Source: Serripes groenlandicus (lineage: Eukaryota > Mollusca > Bivalvia > Cardiida > Cardiidae). Taken from it: a stretch of 64,000 nucleotides of DNA. The DNA is taken from NCBI GenBank assembly GCA_031761405.1, contig JASEVX010000010.1, positions 29,937,059 through 30,001,058 of the forward strand. Direction: 5' to 3'. Of the stretch, positions 43,679 to 53,815 are shown in pieces (within the stretch, counting starts at the first letter, position 1; every line of letters starts with the position of its first letter). The notes below the pieces were generated by a model. It was not told where the DNA came from, did no database searches, and worked only from the letters and a program-made list of their open reading frames with translations. The position numbers were made by a program, and so were the translations under genes.

Positions 43679-45315
43679 ATTGTTTCTGACATTTGTCTAA
43701 CGTATATCAGGGCTGACACTGTATGTGACTGAGACTGATGGTCACTGAGACTTAGGGAAGGTGACTGAGACTGATGGCATCTGATGGAAGGTGACTGATG
43801 GTGACTGAGACTTAGGGAAGGTAACTGATGGTGACTGAAACTTAAGGAAGGTGGCTGATGGTGACTGAGACTTAGGGAAGTTGACTAAGTCTGCTGACTC
43901 TGCTGTAGACTTAGGGAAGGCGACTGATGGTGACTGAGACTTAGGGAAGTTGACTGATGGTGGCTGAGTCTGATATAGACTTAAGGAAGGTGACGGAAAC
44001 TTAGGGAAGGTGACTGAGACTCAGGGAAGGTGACTGATAGTGATTAAGAGTTACGGGACTTAAAGGAGTTGACTGAGACAGCTGTATAGCTGTATACCTA
44101 GGGAAAGGGACTGATGGTGACTGAGACTGATGTAGACTTAAGGAAGGTGACGAAGACCAAGGGACTGGGACTGAAAGTGACTGATGGTGACTGAGACTTA
44201 GTGAGTGACTTAGACGAAGGTGACTGCGACTGAAAGATACTTAGGGGAATTGACTGAGACTGCTGTAGACTTAGGATAGTTGACTGATGGTGACTGAGAC
44301 TTAGGGAAGGTGACTGATACTGATGGAGACTTACTGAATGTGACTGTGACTGAGACTTAGGGAAGGTGACTGAGACGAAGGTGACTGCGACTGCGACTGA
44401 TGGAGACTTAGGGAAGGTGACTGAGACGAGGGTGACTGCGACTGATGGAGACTTAGGGAATGTGACTGAGACTGCTGTAGACTGATGGTGTCTTAGAGTT
44501 AGGGAATGTGACGGAGACTTACTGAATGTGACGCATGGTTACGGAAGGTGACTGAGACTGCTGGAGACAGAATTGAAAGTCGTATTGCAGAATTATATAG
44601 CATTATGTAAGTTTTCAACACCAATTATAGATAGAATTTCGCATTTTTCTAAATATTTTTGAAGTCGTCTGCAGCAGATGTATTGTATGTGGGAAAGAAT
44701 GCACATATAAGGACAAATAAAACAGAATCGGTGAATTATGTATCTAATATCTCCTATAAATAACTAGTGTAAATTCTTATTACAGGGACCACATTTACGA
44801 TAATATTGCAAACAGTTTAGCACTATGCTAGTATGTCCTGTAAGCTTTGGCCGTAATAGAAAGATGTAACGGTATAATAATCAAATACTAGTCAGCAATA
44901 CGGACACATAAAATACGCCAAAGTTCAGGCAAATTCTACTGAATATTCAGATGTAATACGTTGTCAACATTCCATCGTTAGATCCTCTGGCTTGGAAGCG
45001 GGAATTCAGTGTTTGGTGACTTCCCCCCTTGGCGCTCTGGGTTGCGGGGATAGAAGTACGACTGCTGCATATGTATAGATATATAATACCGTCCCACATC
45101 CGAGTCAGACACTCTATCAAAGATTCGGTGTATTGTGAGAACGTTCAGGTGTCGTAATCTTATACCTGTAACCCTCGGGATCAAGACGGAAAACCACTGC
45201 TTTTTTTAAAAAGGTAACAGCTTGACATGACCATGGTCGTGTCACGCTTTCTTTTCTCAAAAAGGGGTACTATAATCGTGACACCACTCAGTCAGTGCGT
45301 TTAAGCCTATTCTGA

Positions 45316-45386
45316 TGAGCGCCGGTAGCTCAGTTGACCTGGGCTCTTAGCTATAGCTTCACGAGTTCGAATCCTGACTAGGACAA
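45316..45386 (+). other. tRNA-like module (third copy, outer)
   Basis: GAGCGCCGGTAGCTCAGTTG, ACGAGTTCGAATCCTGAC. A and B boxes intact; stems weak. Confidence 0.45.
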
Positions 45387-46026
45387 CATTATTTCCGGCT
45401 GACTGAGAACAGTTAATTAGTTCGGCTAGCGAGATTTTTAAAAAGGGTCTACCGGGAAAGGTAGCCATTTGTCTAGAACAATTTCAAATAATTTGAATTA
45501 TATCTAAAGCTGGTCTTCATACCGTTTGATTGTTTTGTGTTTTAGGCCGCTTTTAACATTTTTCAGTTATATTAGGGCTTTTCCTGTGTAAGCTACTAGT
45601 ACTAATAGTCAATATGTCGTGACACCAGCTAGTCAGTCGTAATGCTTACAACGCAACGCTGAGCGCCAAGGAGGTTCTTCCTAGAGTCATTAGCCTAATT
45701 CTAACACATAATCAATATGTATTTACCAATAAGGAAATTAATTACCATAAGCGATATGCCTATTGTATTCTGGTATTCTGGTCGTTAGACAATACAATCA
45801 TCCAGGTACACAGGCGCTTTACTACTGTAAACTAAATTCCGTCTAAATTAGAGAGTCTAAGCTTAACATTTAAGTTCCACATTAACAAAATAGACTACTT
45901 TATTTGACGTTACATAATTCTTGGTTATACTCAGAAGAAATCTGTCTATAATTCTTCATATTGTAGACCAACATTGAATGTTCACCTGAGTATTTCACCT
46001 CACATGGCACACTTGTATTGATATAT

Positions 46027-46250
46027 ATTCACTGTGACAACGCGATGGCCGAGTGGTTAGCGTCGGGGATTCGGAACTGGTCGGCCCGGGTTAGATTCCA
46101 GTCGCCTGGGTCACGGTGGAATACCCTTTGGGCAAGGCACATGTCCAAGACTATTATTGGTTTGTTTACCCAGGGATCATGCAAATGTGAACTGTCGCCG
46201 TGATATAACTGAAATAGTGTTGAAAACAGCGTAATACCCCATGCAATCAA
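46027..46250 (+). mobile_element. tRNA-derived SINE (Leu/Ser-type head)
   Basis: GATGGCCGAGTGGTTAGCGT, CCGGGTTAGATTCCAGTCG as head; body GGGCAAGGCACATGTCC; tail CGCCGTGATATAACTGAAAT and GTTGAAAACAGCGTAA. Confidence 0.7.
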
Positions 46251-46359
46251 AACTCAAAAGTCTTTTTCCAAGTTTTAATCAATGTTGCCTTAACCTTGGA
46301 CCCTTGCTCTACAAATGTGGTTTTTAGCACAGGTTTGACTGTACATGGAGTCCACCGCG

Positions 46360-46575
46360 ACCGAGAACAGTATGTAACGTCGGGGATATGAACCGGGCGT
46401 CCCGTGTTCTATCCCCTTTCGCAGCGCGGTGGATATGGTGTAGTGCCCTTAGGCAAGGTACTTTTCCTAGCATAGTACTGGTTTGTATCCTCAAGGCTCA
46501 TAGGTAAATGAACTATCGCCGTAAGATATGTCTGAGATAATGTTGAAAACGGCGTAAAACCCAGATAAAACAAAA
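46360..46575 (+). mobile_element. tRNA-derived SINE, same family, diverged
   Basis: GAACCGGGCGTCCCGTGTTC head remnant, TTAGGCAAGGTACTTTTCC body, GAACTATCGCCGTAAGATAT and GTTGAAAACGGCGTAAAACC tail. Confidence 0.6.
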
Positions 46576-46703
46576 ACAAAAACGATTAATGTATGAACAA
46601 CAGTAATGGCCAATCGCATGTTTATTTGGCCGAATGCCTAACACAATTGGGTTGAGTTGAGTTGAGTTTTAAATCGTCAAGGATGTTTGCTGAACGAGAT
46701 AAT

Positions 46704-46966
46704 TGAGCCGTTCCACGAGAAAACGACCAGTGTAAACTGTGCGTAAAGTATCGGCCCGGATAAGCCTAAGAATGCCGCTCAGGCTAACCGGACAAACTGT
46801 TTTCGCCTCCTGTGGGTTTTCTATTTCAGTAAGCATTACTCTATACCTTTATACCCCCGAGATGGAATGTGTCGGTCCGGATTAGCCTGCGCGGACTTCG
46901 CATGCATATCTGGGTCGATACATTACGGAGAGTACATAATGTTGGTTTTATCGTGGAACGGCTCAT
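46704..46966. mobile_element. MITE with GAGCCGTTCCACGAG inverted ends
   Basis: TGAGCCGTTCCACGAGAAAA at the left is mirrored by TTTTATCGTGGAACGGCTCA at the right; inner ends also match (GTAAAGTATCGGCC / GGTCGATACATTACG). 263 bp, non-coding. Confidence 0.75.
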
Positions 46967-47155
46967 GTACTGAAGTGTAAGCGTACATATTTAACAAGAT
47001 CAATCGATGTCTTTGTAGTTTTGTACTACCATGTTTGTCTCCATTTGATTGAATACATCGAATTGACATTTAAATATTTATAAATACCGTACAATAAAGC
47101 GGAATAAATGAATTGTGTTCTGTCAAAGTGTTTTTGACCAGACAATAATATTTCC

Positions 47156-47344
47156 TCTTTAACGCTTTCCCACGTATGACAAATCTGCAGCAAACGACTT
47201 TAAAAACATCTAGTCCCCAAATATTGAAAACATACTAATGAATGTATAATTATTCGATAGAGTTGAAAAGATTTTGGTAAAAGGAGACAATATTGTTAAA
47301 CGTCGTCTGCTGCAGAGACGTCTGTATATGGGAAATGGTTTAAC
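47156..47344. mobile_element. Complete MITE, TTTAACGCTTTCCCACG ends
   Basis: Left TTTAACGCTTTCCCACGTAT and TCTGCAGCAAACGAC; right GTCGTCTGCTGCAGAGACGT and TATATGGGAAATGGTTTAA, inverted. TTAA at the tips is what piggyBac-type elements duplicate (inference). Confidence 0.6.
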
Positions 47345-48245
47345 CGCTCACATGATATGGTATTTGAGAGTCGTCTGTATATGGGGAATGGTTAACCGCT
47401 CACATGCTATGGTATTTGAGAGGCGTCTGTATATGGGAAATGTTTAACCGCTCACATGATATGGTATTTGAGAGTCGTCTGGAAATGGGAAATGGTTAAC
47501 CGCTCACATGATATGGTATTTAAGAGTCGTCTGGAAATGGGAAATGGTTAACCGTTCACATGATATGTTATTTGAGAGTCGTCTGTAAATGGGAAATGGT
47601 TTAACCGCTCACATGATATGGTATTTGAGAGTCGTCTGTATATAGGAAATGTTTAATCGCTCACATGATATGGTATTTGAGAGTCGTCTGTAAATGGGAA
47701 ATGGTTAACCACTGAGATGATATGGTATTTGAGAGACGTCTGTATATGGAAAATGGTTTAACCGCTCACATGATATGGTATTTGAGAGTCGTCTGTATAT
47801 GTGAAATGGTTAACCGTTCACATGATATGGTATTTGAGAGTCGTTTGTAAATGTGAAATGGTTAACCGCTCAAATGATATGGTATTTGAGAGACGCTCAC
47901 ATGATATGGTATTTGAGAGTCGACTGTATATGGGAAATGGTTAACCGCTCACATGCTATGGTATTTGAGAGTCGTCTGTATATGAAAAATGGTTTAACCG
48001 CTCACATGATATGGTATTTGAGAGACGTCTGTATATGGGAAATGGTTAACCGCTCACATGATATGGTATTTGAGAGTCGTCTGTATATGGGAAATGGTTA
48101 ACCGCTCACATGATATGGTATTTGAGAGACGTCTGTATATGGGAAATGGTTTAACCGCTCACATGATATGGTATTTGAGAGACGTCTGTATATAGGAAAT
48201 GGTTAACCGCTAACATGATATGGTATTTGAGAGTCGTCTGCACGT
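47345..48245 (+). repeat. 52-bp minisatellite, about 18 units
   Basis: Unit CCGCTCACATGATATGGTAT, TTGAGAGTCGTCTGTATATG, GGAAATGGTTAA. Each unit contains the right-end motif of the MITE it abuts. Units are almost identical, so recent. Confidence 0.9.
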
Positions 48246-48454
48246 TTGGGAATTATCCGATTAAATTAATGTGATTATCGTGACAGTTGAAAGCGTAATA
48301 ACGAAACAGATTAGAACACATTCTAAAGAAATGGAAAGTGGAGCATTTACTCCCTTTGTATCAATGTTAAGAAACAACACCTGCTGTAAAAGGCCTTTTC
48401 TCTTTCATTAAACTGTTAAACACCATACATTTATCTCTTTTTTTTTTTTTTTCT

Positions 48455-48620
48455 ATTTTGCATTACGGTGTTACGCCTCTTTCAACATAATTTCAGTTAT
48501 TTCACGGCGACAGTTCAATTAGTCATGATCCCTGGATAACCAAACTAGTACTAGGCTAGGAAATGTGCACTCCACCATGACTGCTTCGACTGGAGATCGA
48601 ACCGGGACGTTTGGTTCTAC
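48455..48620 (-). mobile_element. SINE tail fragment, reverse orientation
   Basis: TTACGGTGTTACGCCTCTTT and TTATTTCACGGCGACAGTTC are the reverse complement of the 46-kb SINE tail. Confidence 0.5.
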
Positions 48621-48635
48621 GATCATTTAGTTTTA

Positions 48636-48845
48636 ACCCTTTCAGCGCCGAATTGTTTAAAGTAGACTCTTCCATGTTCAAAATCGGGCGTCTTCGATTC
48701 TCATGTAATAAAAGTTTGGACTATTTTGATAACTAAAAGGCAAACAATGCTGATTTCAGGTGAGACAGCTCGTTACGAGCTGACTCACCTGAATCAGTAT
48801 TGTTTGCAAAAAGCTCAATATTGCCTTTGGCGCTGAAAGGGTTAA
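48636..48845. mobile_element. piggyBac-like MITE, TTAACCCTTTCAGCGCC ends
   Basis: TTTTAACCCTTTCAGCGCCG at the left and TTTGGCGCTGAAAGGGTTAA at the right are inverted matches with TTAA at both tips. An inner palindrome GATTTCAGGTGAGACAGCTC / GAGCTGACTCACCTGAATC lies between. A decayed copy is at 51264-51417. Confidence 0.7.
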
Positions 48846-48916
48846 AGAAAGATTCCTTTTTACATGCAATTCCTTTTTACATGCAATTCCAGTCTAAGAG
48901 TACAGTCTTCATGTAG

Positions 48917-49110
48917 TGACCATTTCCCTCAAACAGACGCATTTTGGCGCCAGTGCAGCAGACCATTTTTCAAAATATTGTGAAGGAGGAATTACTCAAA
49001 ATGAGCAATTTTATTTTTTGCCACAAAGTTTTCAAATCCATTCAATTATTAGACTATAATTTACATATTTTTTATTGAATAATTGCTGTATGTGGGAAAG
49101 TGTTAAAATA
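48917..49110. mobile_element. MITE relic, GTGGGAAAGTGTTAA end
   Basis: ATTTCCCTCAAACAGACGCA...GTGCAGCAGACC at the left and TGTATGTGGGAAAGTGTTAA at the right. Confidence 0.5.
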
Positions 49111-49195
49111 AGAGCACAGGAAACATGAACGTTTAATTATACATAACATATTAAAACATGTGTGGTATTACTATAAAAGGCTTAGTGCAAAATGC

Positions 49196-50355
49196 ACTTT
49201 ACTACGGAATCCTGTTTGGCTCATGTCGTGCGTCGTCCGTCGTGCCTTAGGTCGACGCGCGACAAAGCGACACGACGCACGACAAAGCGACACGACGGAC
49301 GACAAAGCGACACGACGCACGACAAAGCGACACGACGGACGACAAAGCGACACGACGGATTGTCGTTATGTTGTGTCGCTTTGTCGCGATGTCGTGTCGC
49401 TTTGTCGCGATGTCGTGTCGCTTTGTCGTCCGTCGTTTGTCGACCGGTGTAGAAGTAGCTTTTTATCATAGACACCGTGACGGTGTATTTGGAAGTGTAG
49501 TAATACACCGTACATCGTTTTGTAAGCGCGAAAAAAACGTTATGTTTGTTTCCTTCTCTAATGCCAAAATCACTTGAATTTCAATATATGAGTAGCTTGA
49601 ATTATAATAAGTTCTTAATAAATCATCCAAGTTGTTCTCCATTTTAAGAAATGATGGCAGTCACATGTTCACCGTGTATGGACAAAAACATAATAATACA
49701 CCAGTCGACGGACGACGCACGACAAAGCGACACGACATCGCTACATTCCACGGACGACGCACGACATTACGATGCGTCCGTCGTGTCGCTTTGTCGTGCG
49801 TCGTGTCGCTTTGTCGTCCGTCGTGTCGCTTTGTCGAGCGTCGTGTCGCTGTGTCGTCCGTCGTGTCGCATTATCGTATTGTAAATTAGTTAGGTCGACG
49901 CACGACAATACGACACGACGGACGACATTGCGACACGACAAAGCGACACGACGGACGACAAAGCGACACGACGAACGACAAAGCGACACGACGGACGCAT
50001 CGTAATGTCGTGCGTCGTCCGTCGACCTTCTACTCTTCCAAGTCGACGTGCGACAAAGCGACATGACGCACGACAATGCGAAACGACGCGCGACAATGCG
50101 ACACGACGCACGACAAACCGACACGACGCACGACAGTACAAGGGCGACGCTCGACGGACGACATAATGTCTCTTCCGTCGTGTCGCTTTGTCGTGTCGCT
50201 TTGTCGTGCGTCGTGTCGCTTTATCGTGCGTTTTGTCGTGCGTCGTGTCGCTTTATCGTGCGTCGTGTCGCTTTGTCGTGCGTCGTGTCGCTTTGTCGCG
50301 CGTCGACCTAAGGCACGACGGACGACGGACGACATGAGCCAAACAGGATTCCGTA
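49196..50355. mobile_element. CpG-dense foldback element built of a 20-bp unit
   Basis: Outer arms mirror each other: CGGAATCCTGTTTGGCTCAT ... GTGCCTTAGGTCGACGCGCG at the left, and the reverse complement ending ACAGGATTCCG near 50355. Between lie arrays of the 20-bp unit GACAAAGCGACACGACGSAC in both orientations (49250-49445, 49705-49880, 49895-50020, 50040-50310), each array pair itself a hairpin, around a unique AT-rich spacer (49450-49690). The unit has no stop in several frames, so many spurious Arg/Ser/Cys-rich frames appear. Confidence 0.85.
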
Positions 50356-50935
50356 CTTTACAGTTTGTCAGATGTGTTATTAGGTTACCTGATTCTTTGT
50401 CCACTCGATTTGAAAATCAAAATGTAATGGACATTGTCAATGCAATTAAAATCACAATGACAAATATTTATTGAAAGTAATTAGACCACCATAGTACAAA
50501 GCATTCTATTTAATAAATAATATAGAGCTGAAAATGATGTCCTTATTATTGTTTCATTAACATATAGATGAAATATGAAAGTCTTTTTATTACATCAGAA
50601 TTATCGTTTTCAAGTCATCAATTTAGGAAATACTATTAAAGATCAAATTATGATTTCCATTGCCTTTTACCGAAGCTAAAAATGCTTCATGTTCGTACAA
50701 TAAAACATAAGTATTGGCGAAAACAAACTTCTGCGTTCACGTTAATTTTGACAGCGGGCAAACATTTGGCGACATTTTGAAAACTTTTTCAATTTGGCGA
50801 AAGTGTTCGGGAACGGAAAATTATTCCCAGCGGAGGCCCTTTAACGAAGGAAGTCGTCTACCTACCTTCCTACTTCTTTCAACATACCTACATACCCAAC
50901 TACACACAATGCCCCAAAATGCAGCTGCGGCGATA

Positions 50936-51166
50936 GACATCTGCGTAATGTATCGACCAGATCAGCCTGCGCTGTACGCGCAGACTGATCTGGCCGACAC
51001 ATTCCGTCTTAGGGGGATAGATTTATAGAGTAGTTATTCATGAAACAGAAAATCTACAGGAGGCGAAAAGTGTCTATCCGGGTAGGCCTGTGTGGCATGC
51101 TTAGGCTGATCCGGGTCTATACTTTACGCAGAGTCCACAATGTTGATTTTCTCACGAGACGGCATA
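50936..51166. mobile_element. MITE of the GAGCCGTCCCGCGAG family, partial
   Basis: CTGCGTAATGTATCGACCAG at the left, GTCTATACTTTACGCAGAGT and TTCTCACGAGACGGCAT at the right. Left tip missing. Confidence 0.6.
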
Positions 51167-51263
51167 CACATTGATTATTGCAAAGCTACCCCCCTGCATA
51201 TAATATATATATTTGATACCCTTCCTATCTACCTTCCCTGATAAGCACTTATTTTATTTATCA

Positions 51264-51417
51264 GCTCTTTAAGCGCCGAATCCATTTTCTCCATTTTTCA
51301 ATTAATGAGTGTTTTTGGAATATTTTTATAACTAAAAGGCAAATAATGATGATTTCAGGTGAGACAGCTCGTTACGAAACAAAAACTCAATATTGCCATT
51401 GGCGCTGAAAGAGTTAA
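51264..51417. mobile_element. Decayed piggyBac-like MITE
   Basis: CTCTTTAAGCGCCGAATCC and TTGGCGCTGAAAGAGTTAA at the ends; middle GATTTCAGGTGAGACAGCTC as in 48636-48845. Confidence 0.55.
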
Positions 51418-52321
51418 TATGTTCTATGAGCTGATTTCAATCGAACGCCAATTCTGTTTGTTTGAAATGTTATCTTCGAAACACGGAACGCATTGGGAAA
51501 TGAAATTGTTTGTATTGCCTCAACGGGGATCAAATTTACACTCAGTCGAGGTAAACGCTTAAACAAATTCACAACCGGTTTGCAATCGAACTCTGGTCTA
51601 AAATTCTCGAGCTAGACGCTACAAAATAACAGAACTAGCCACTTACCCTTTCCCACATTCAACAAATATACAAAACATTACGTGTAAATTTGATATAGGC
51701 AAGAATATGGAAGCGCTCTATAATTGAAAGTGCATGTATAATGAATTATTGAATGTATCTCAAAACCTTGTGGCAAATAGAAAAATATCGTCTACTATAA
51801 ATCTATATGTGGAAAAATGCTAAGAACGGTAAAACTTGCGCAACTAAATGGGTACAAAAATTGAAATATTACAGCAAAACACTAACCATAGGAAGTTCCG
51901 TAACAACGTAGTTTAAACATATTTAATTCTCATATAGTTTACATAGTAGGAAACATCAAGAAATATACAATGGAGAAATGGATTGGACTAAAAGCTCATA
52001 GCTTATTTAAGGTCCTCTCCAATAAAGATCAATTAACAGGAAACACGGTGAATATTTAACATGTTTAGAAAATATCAGCTTACTTTAGCTTTGTAATTCA
52101 TCATACAAGAAGAAAATATAGAACAGAGAGTGGAGAGAGAGCAACAGAAGGTGAAAGAGGGAGAAATATATAGATATAAAGAGAGAGATAAAGGAGGGTA
52201 GTTGCGCGTATGGGAGGTTAGTTAATGTATATATGTCAAATATCCGTACAGAATAAGATATAATACCTTCTATGACTAAATGACGATGTGCATCACCAGG
52301 TTAAATTTAAAACATTTCGTA

Positions 52322-52515
52322 ACCGCATCGTTGGTATAGTGGTAGAACGTCCGCCTCGGGTACGAGAGGTTGTTGTTTCCTTTCCCGGCCGGGTCATACC
52401 AGAGACTTTTAAAATGATAGTAATGGCTTCCTTCATTGGCGTATCATTACGACTGACTCGCTGGTGTCAGGATAAATGGACCAGCAGTACTGGTAATTTA
52501 GCCAGGAAACTGTTG
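52322..52515 (+). mobile_element. tRNA-derived SINE (Gly-like head)
   Basis: GCATCGTTGGTATAGTGGTA, CGTCCGCCTCGGGTACGAGA resemble tRNA-Gly; the B box is decayed. Body GGTCATACCAGAGACTTTTA and ACTGACTCGCTGGTGTCAGG shared with 39100-39380. Confidence 0.65.
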
Positions 52516-53094
52516 ACGTACAAATGTACAACACAAAACAACCATACTTAAGATTAGTGTTCACGGAGCACCGCTTATTTTCTACCCATATTATTATGAA
52601 CGGTCTATAATCTAATTGGTTTAACAAAACTCATATATTTAATGATTACTTCCCTTTGTATATTTGCGAACTACATTAACTCAATTGTAGAGAAATCAAG
52701 CCAAAATACATCGCTGTGCGTATATTGGATCCGGGCATAAAATGTCATCTCAAATTGACCCTATAGATTTAAATGTTCATGACAAGGTTCATTTTTCTGT
52801 TCAATGAAATGGCACGATACAACCATCGCTCGACCATCCACCACTTCTGTATCTCGTTTATGTGTATGGGGTATCCACACATTTTATGAATTATTATAAG
52901 GTTAAACCCTTTCCCACTGTACTGGTGCTATTGCAAAACAAATTGTTAATCCCAGTAAGTTCTCTTTATTTGATATGATTAACTGCAACACCAGCAATAT
53001 CTACATAAGTTTTAATCAGTAATGATTTAACCCTTTCCCAATAATTATAATTTTATTTAGAGTGATTTGCATATTTCTCTTTATGTATTCTAAG

Positions 53095-53398
53095 TCGACT
53101 GTTGTAGGCTAGTGGGGTCACAGCACGGTGGACGTTAAGTAACACTTTTGAAATTGAGTTCAATCATAGTTCAGAGTGTGTTTCACTTGTTGGAACTCTT
53201 TTATCTCATTATAGATGCAAGCGGATGGTTTTCGTTATTCGGTCGAACGAATGAAATTATTGTAAACCAGATGGCAAACCAATCAAAACTCGACTTCCGC
53301 GGATGAAGACAATTGAGTCCGGCTTGATTGCAGCCGTAAGTCGACTTTTCGAAAAGCAAGCTAGGAATGGGATAGGGGCGAAAAGGCCCCTGTCCCAA
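53095..53398 (-). repeat. ~310-bp dispersed repeat, copy 2 (inverted)
   Basis: Reverse complement of 41424-41740: GTGGGGTCACAG at the left, GTAAGTCGACTTTTCGAAAA and GCGAAAAGGCCCCTGTCCCA at the right. Confidence 0.6.
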
Positions 53399-53544
53399 AA
53401 ATTACAAATAGTTCGCCATTTCTCCTTTTGTCACAATGTTTTCTAAGTCATTTGTTGCAGATTTGTCAAATTTCATGAATATGCCACGACGGTTTAAACC
53501 ATTACTGAAGCTAAGCTGGTTAAGCTAAGCTAAGCTAAGCTGGT

Positions 53545-53815
53545 TAACCCTTTACTAAATGCAGACACATTTACCACATCTGCAACATACACTTTTTTTA
53601 AATATTGTGACAAAAGGACGAATTGGCTGATATGAACTAATGACTGCTGTTTGTCATACTGTGTGAGTGAACAATTTTCCCTTTCACCACAAAGTGTTCT
53701 ACTATATTAAATAGTTTTACTTTCAGTTTTTTATAAGAGATTTCCTGTATTTGTTCCTAGTTGTTTTCCAAGCGGTCTCCCGCATGTTTGTTGTACGAGT
53801 CAAAGGGTTAAAATA
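53545..53815. mobile_element. MITE relic, TTAACCCTTTACTAAATGCAG end
   Basis: GTTAACCCTTTACTAAATGC at the left and GTACGAGTCAAAGGGTTAAA at the right, inverted ends with TTAA tips. Just before it is a short run of TAAGC repeats (53510-53540). Confidence 0.5.

Larger units (their letters stand above)
42768..46020. repeat. Third copy of a palindrome arm
   Basis: Same orientation and module order as the right arm: tRNA-like 42858-42925, centre-proximal DNA, tRNA-like 43258-43345 (minus) and 43598-43678, minisatellite 43700-44560, ATCTTTGATAGAGTGTC-type block ~45110, tRNA-like 45316-45386, the SINE-tail insertion 45530-45800, ending GCACACTTGTATTGATATAT. It also carries core sequence (42768-43170) that matches 35460-35825 inverted and that the right arm lacks. 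Confidence 0.75.

Noticed and set aside
47345..48245. CRISPR-like regular array
   Set aside because: Units abut with no unique spacers and the setting is eukaryotic; it is a minisatellite.
49160..50474. Many overlapping Arg/Ser/Cys-rich frames on both strands
   Set aside because: All come from the stop-free 20-bp CGACACGAC unit; several frames are open at once, which is a repeat artefact.
50714..51028. 104-codon open frame
   Set aside because: Second half reads into a MITE; no homology pattern recognised.
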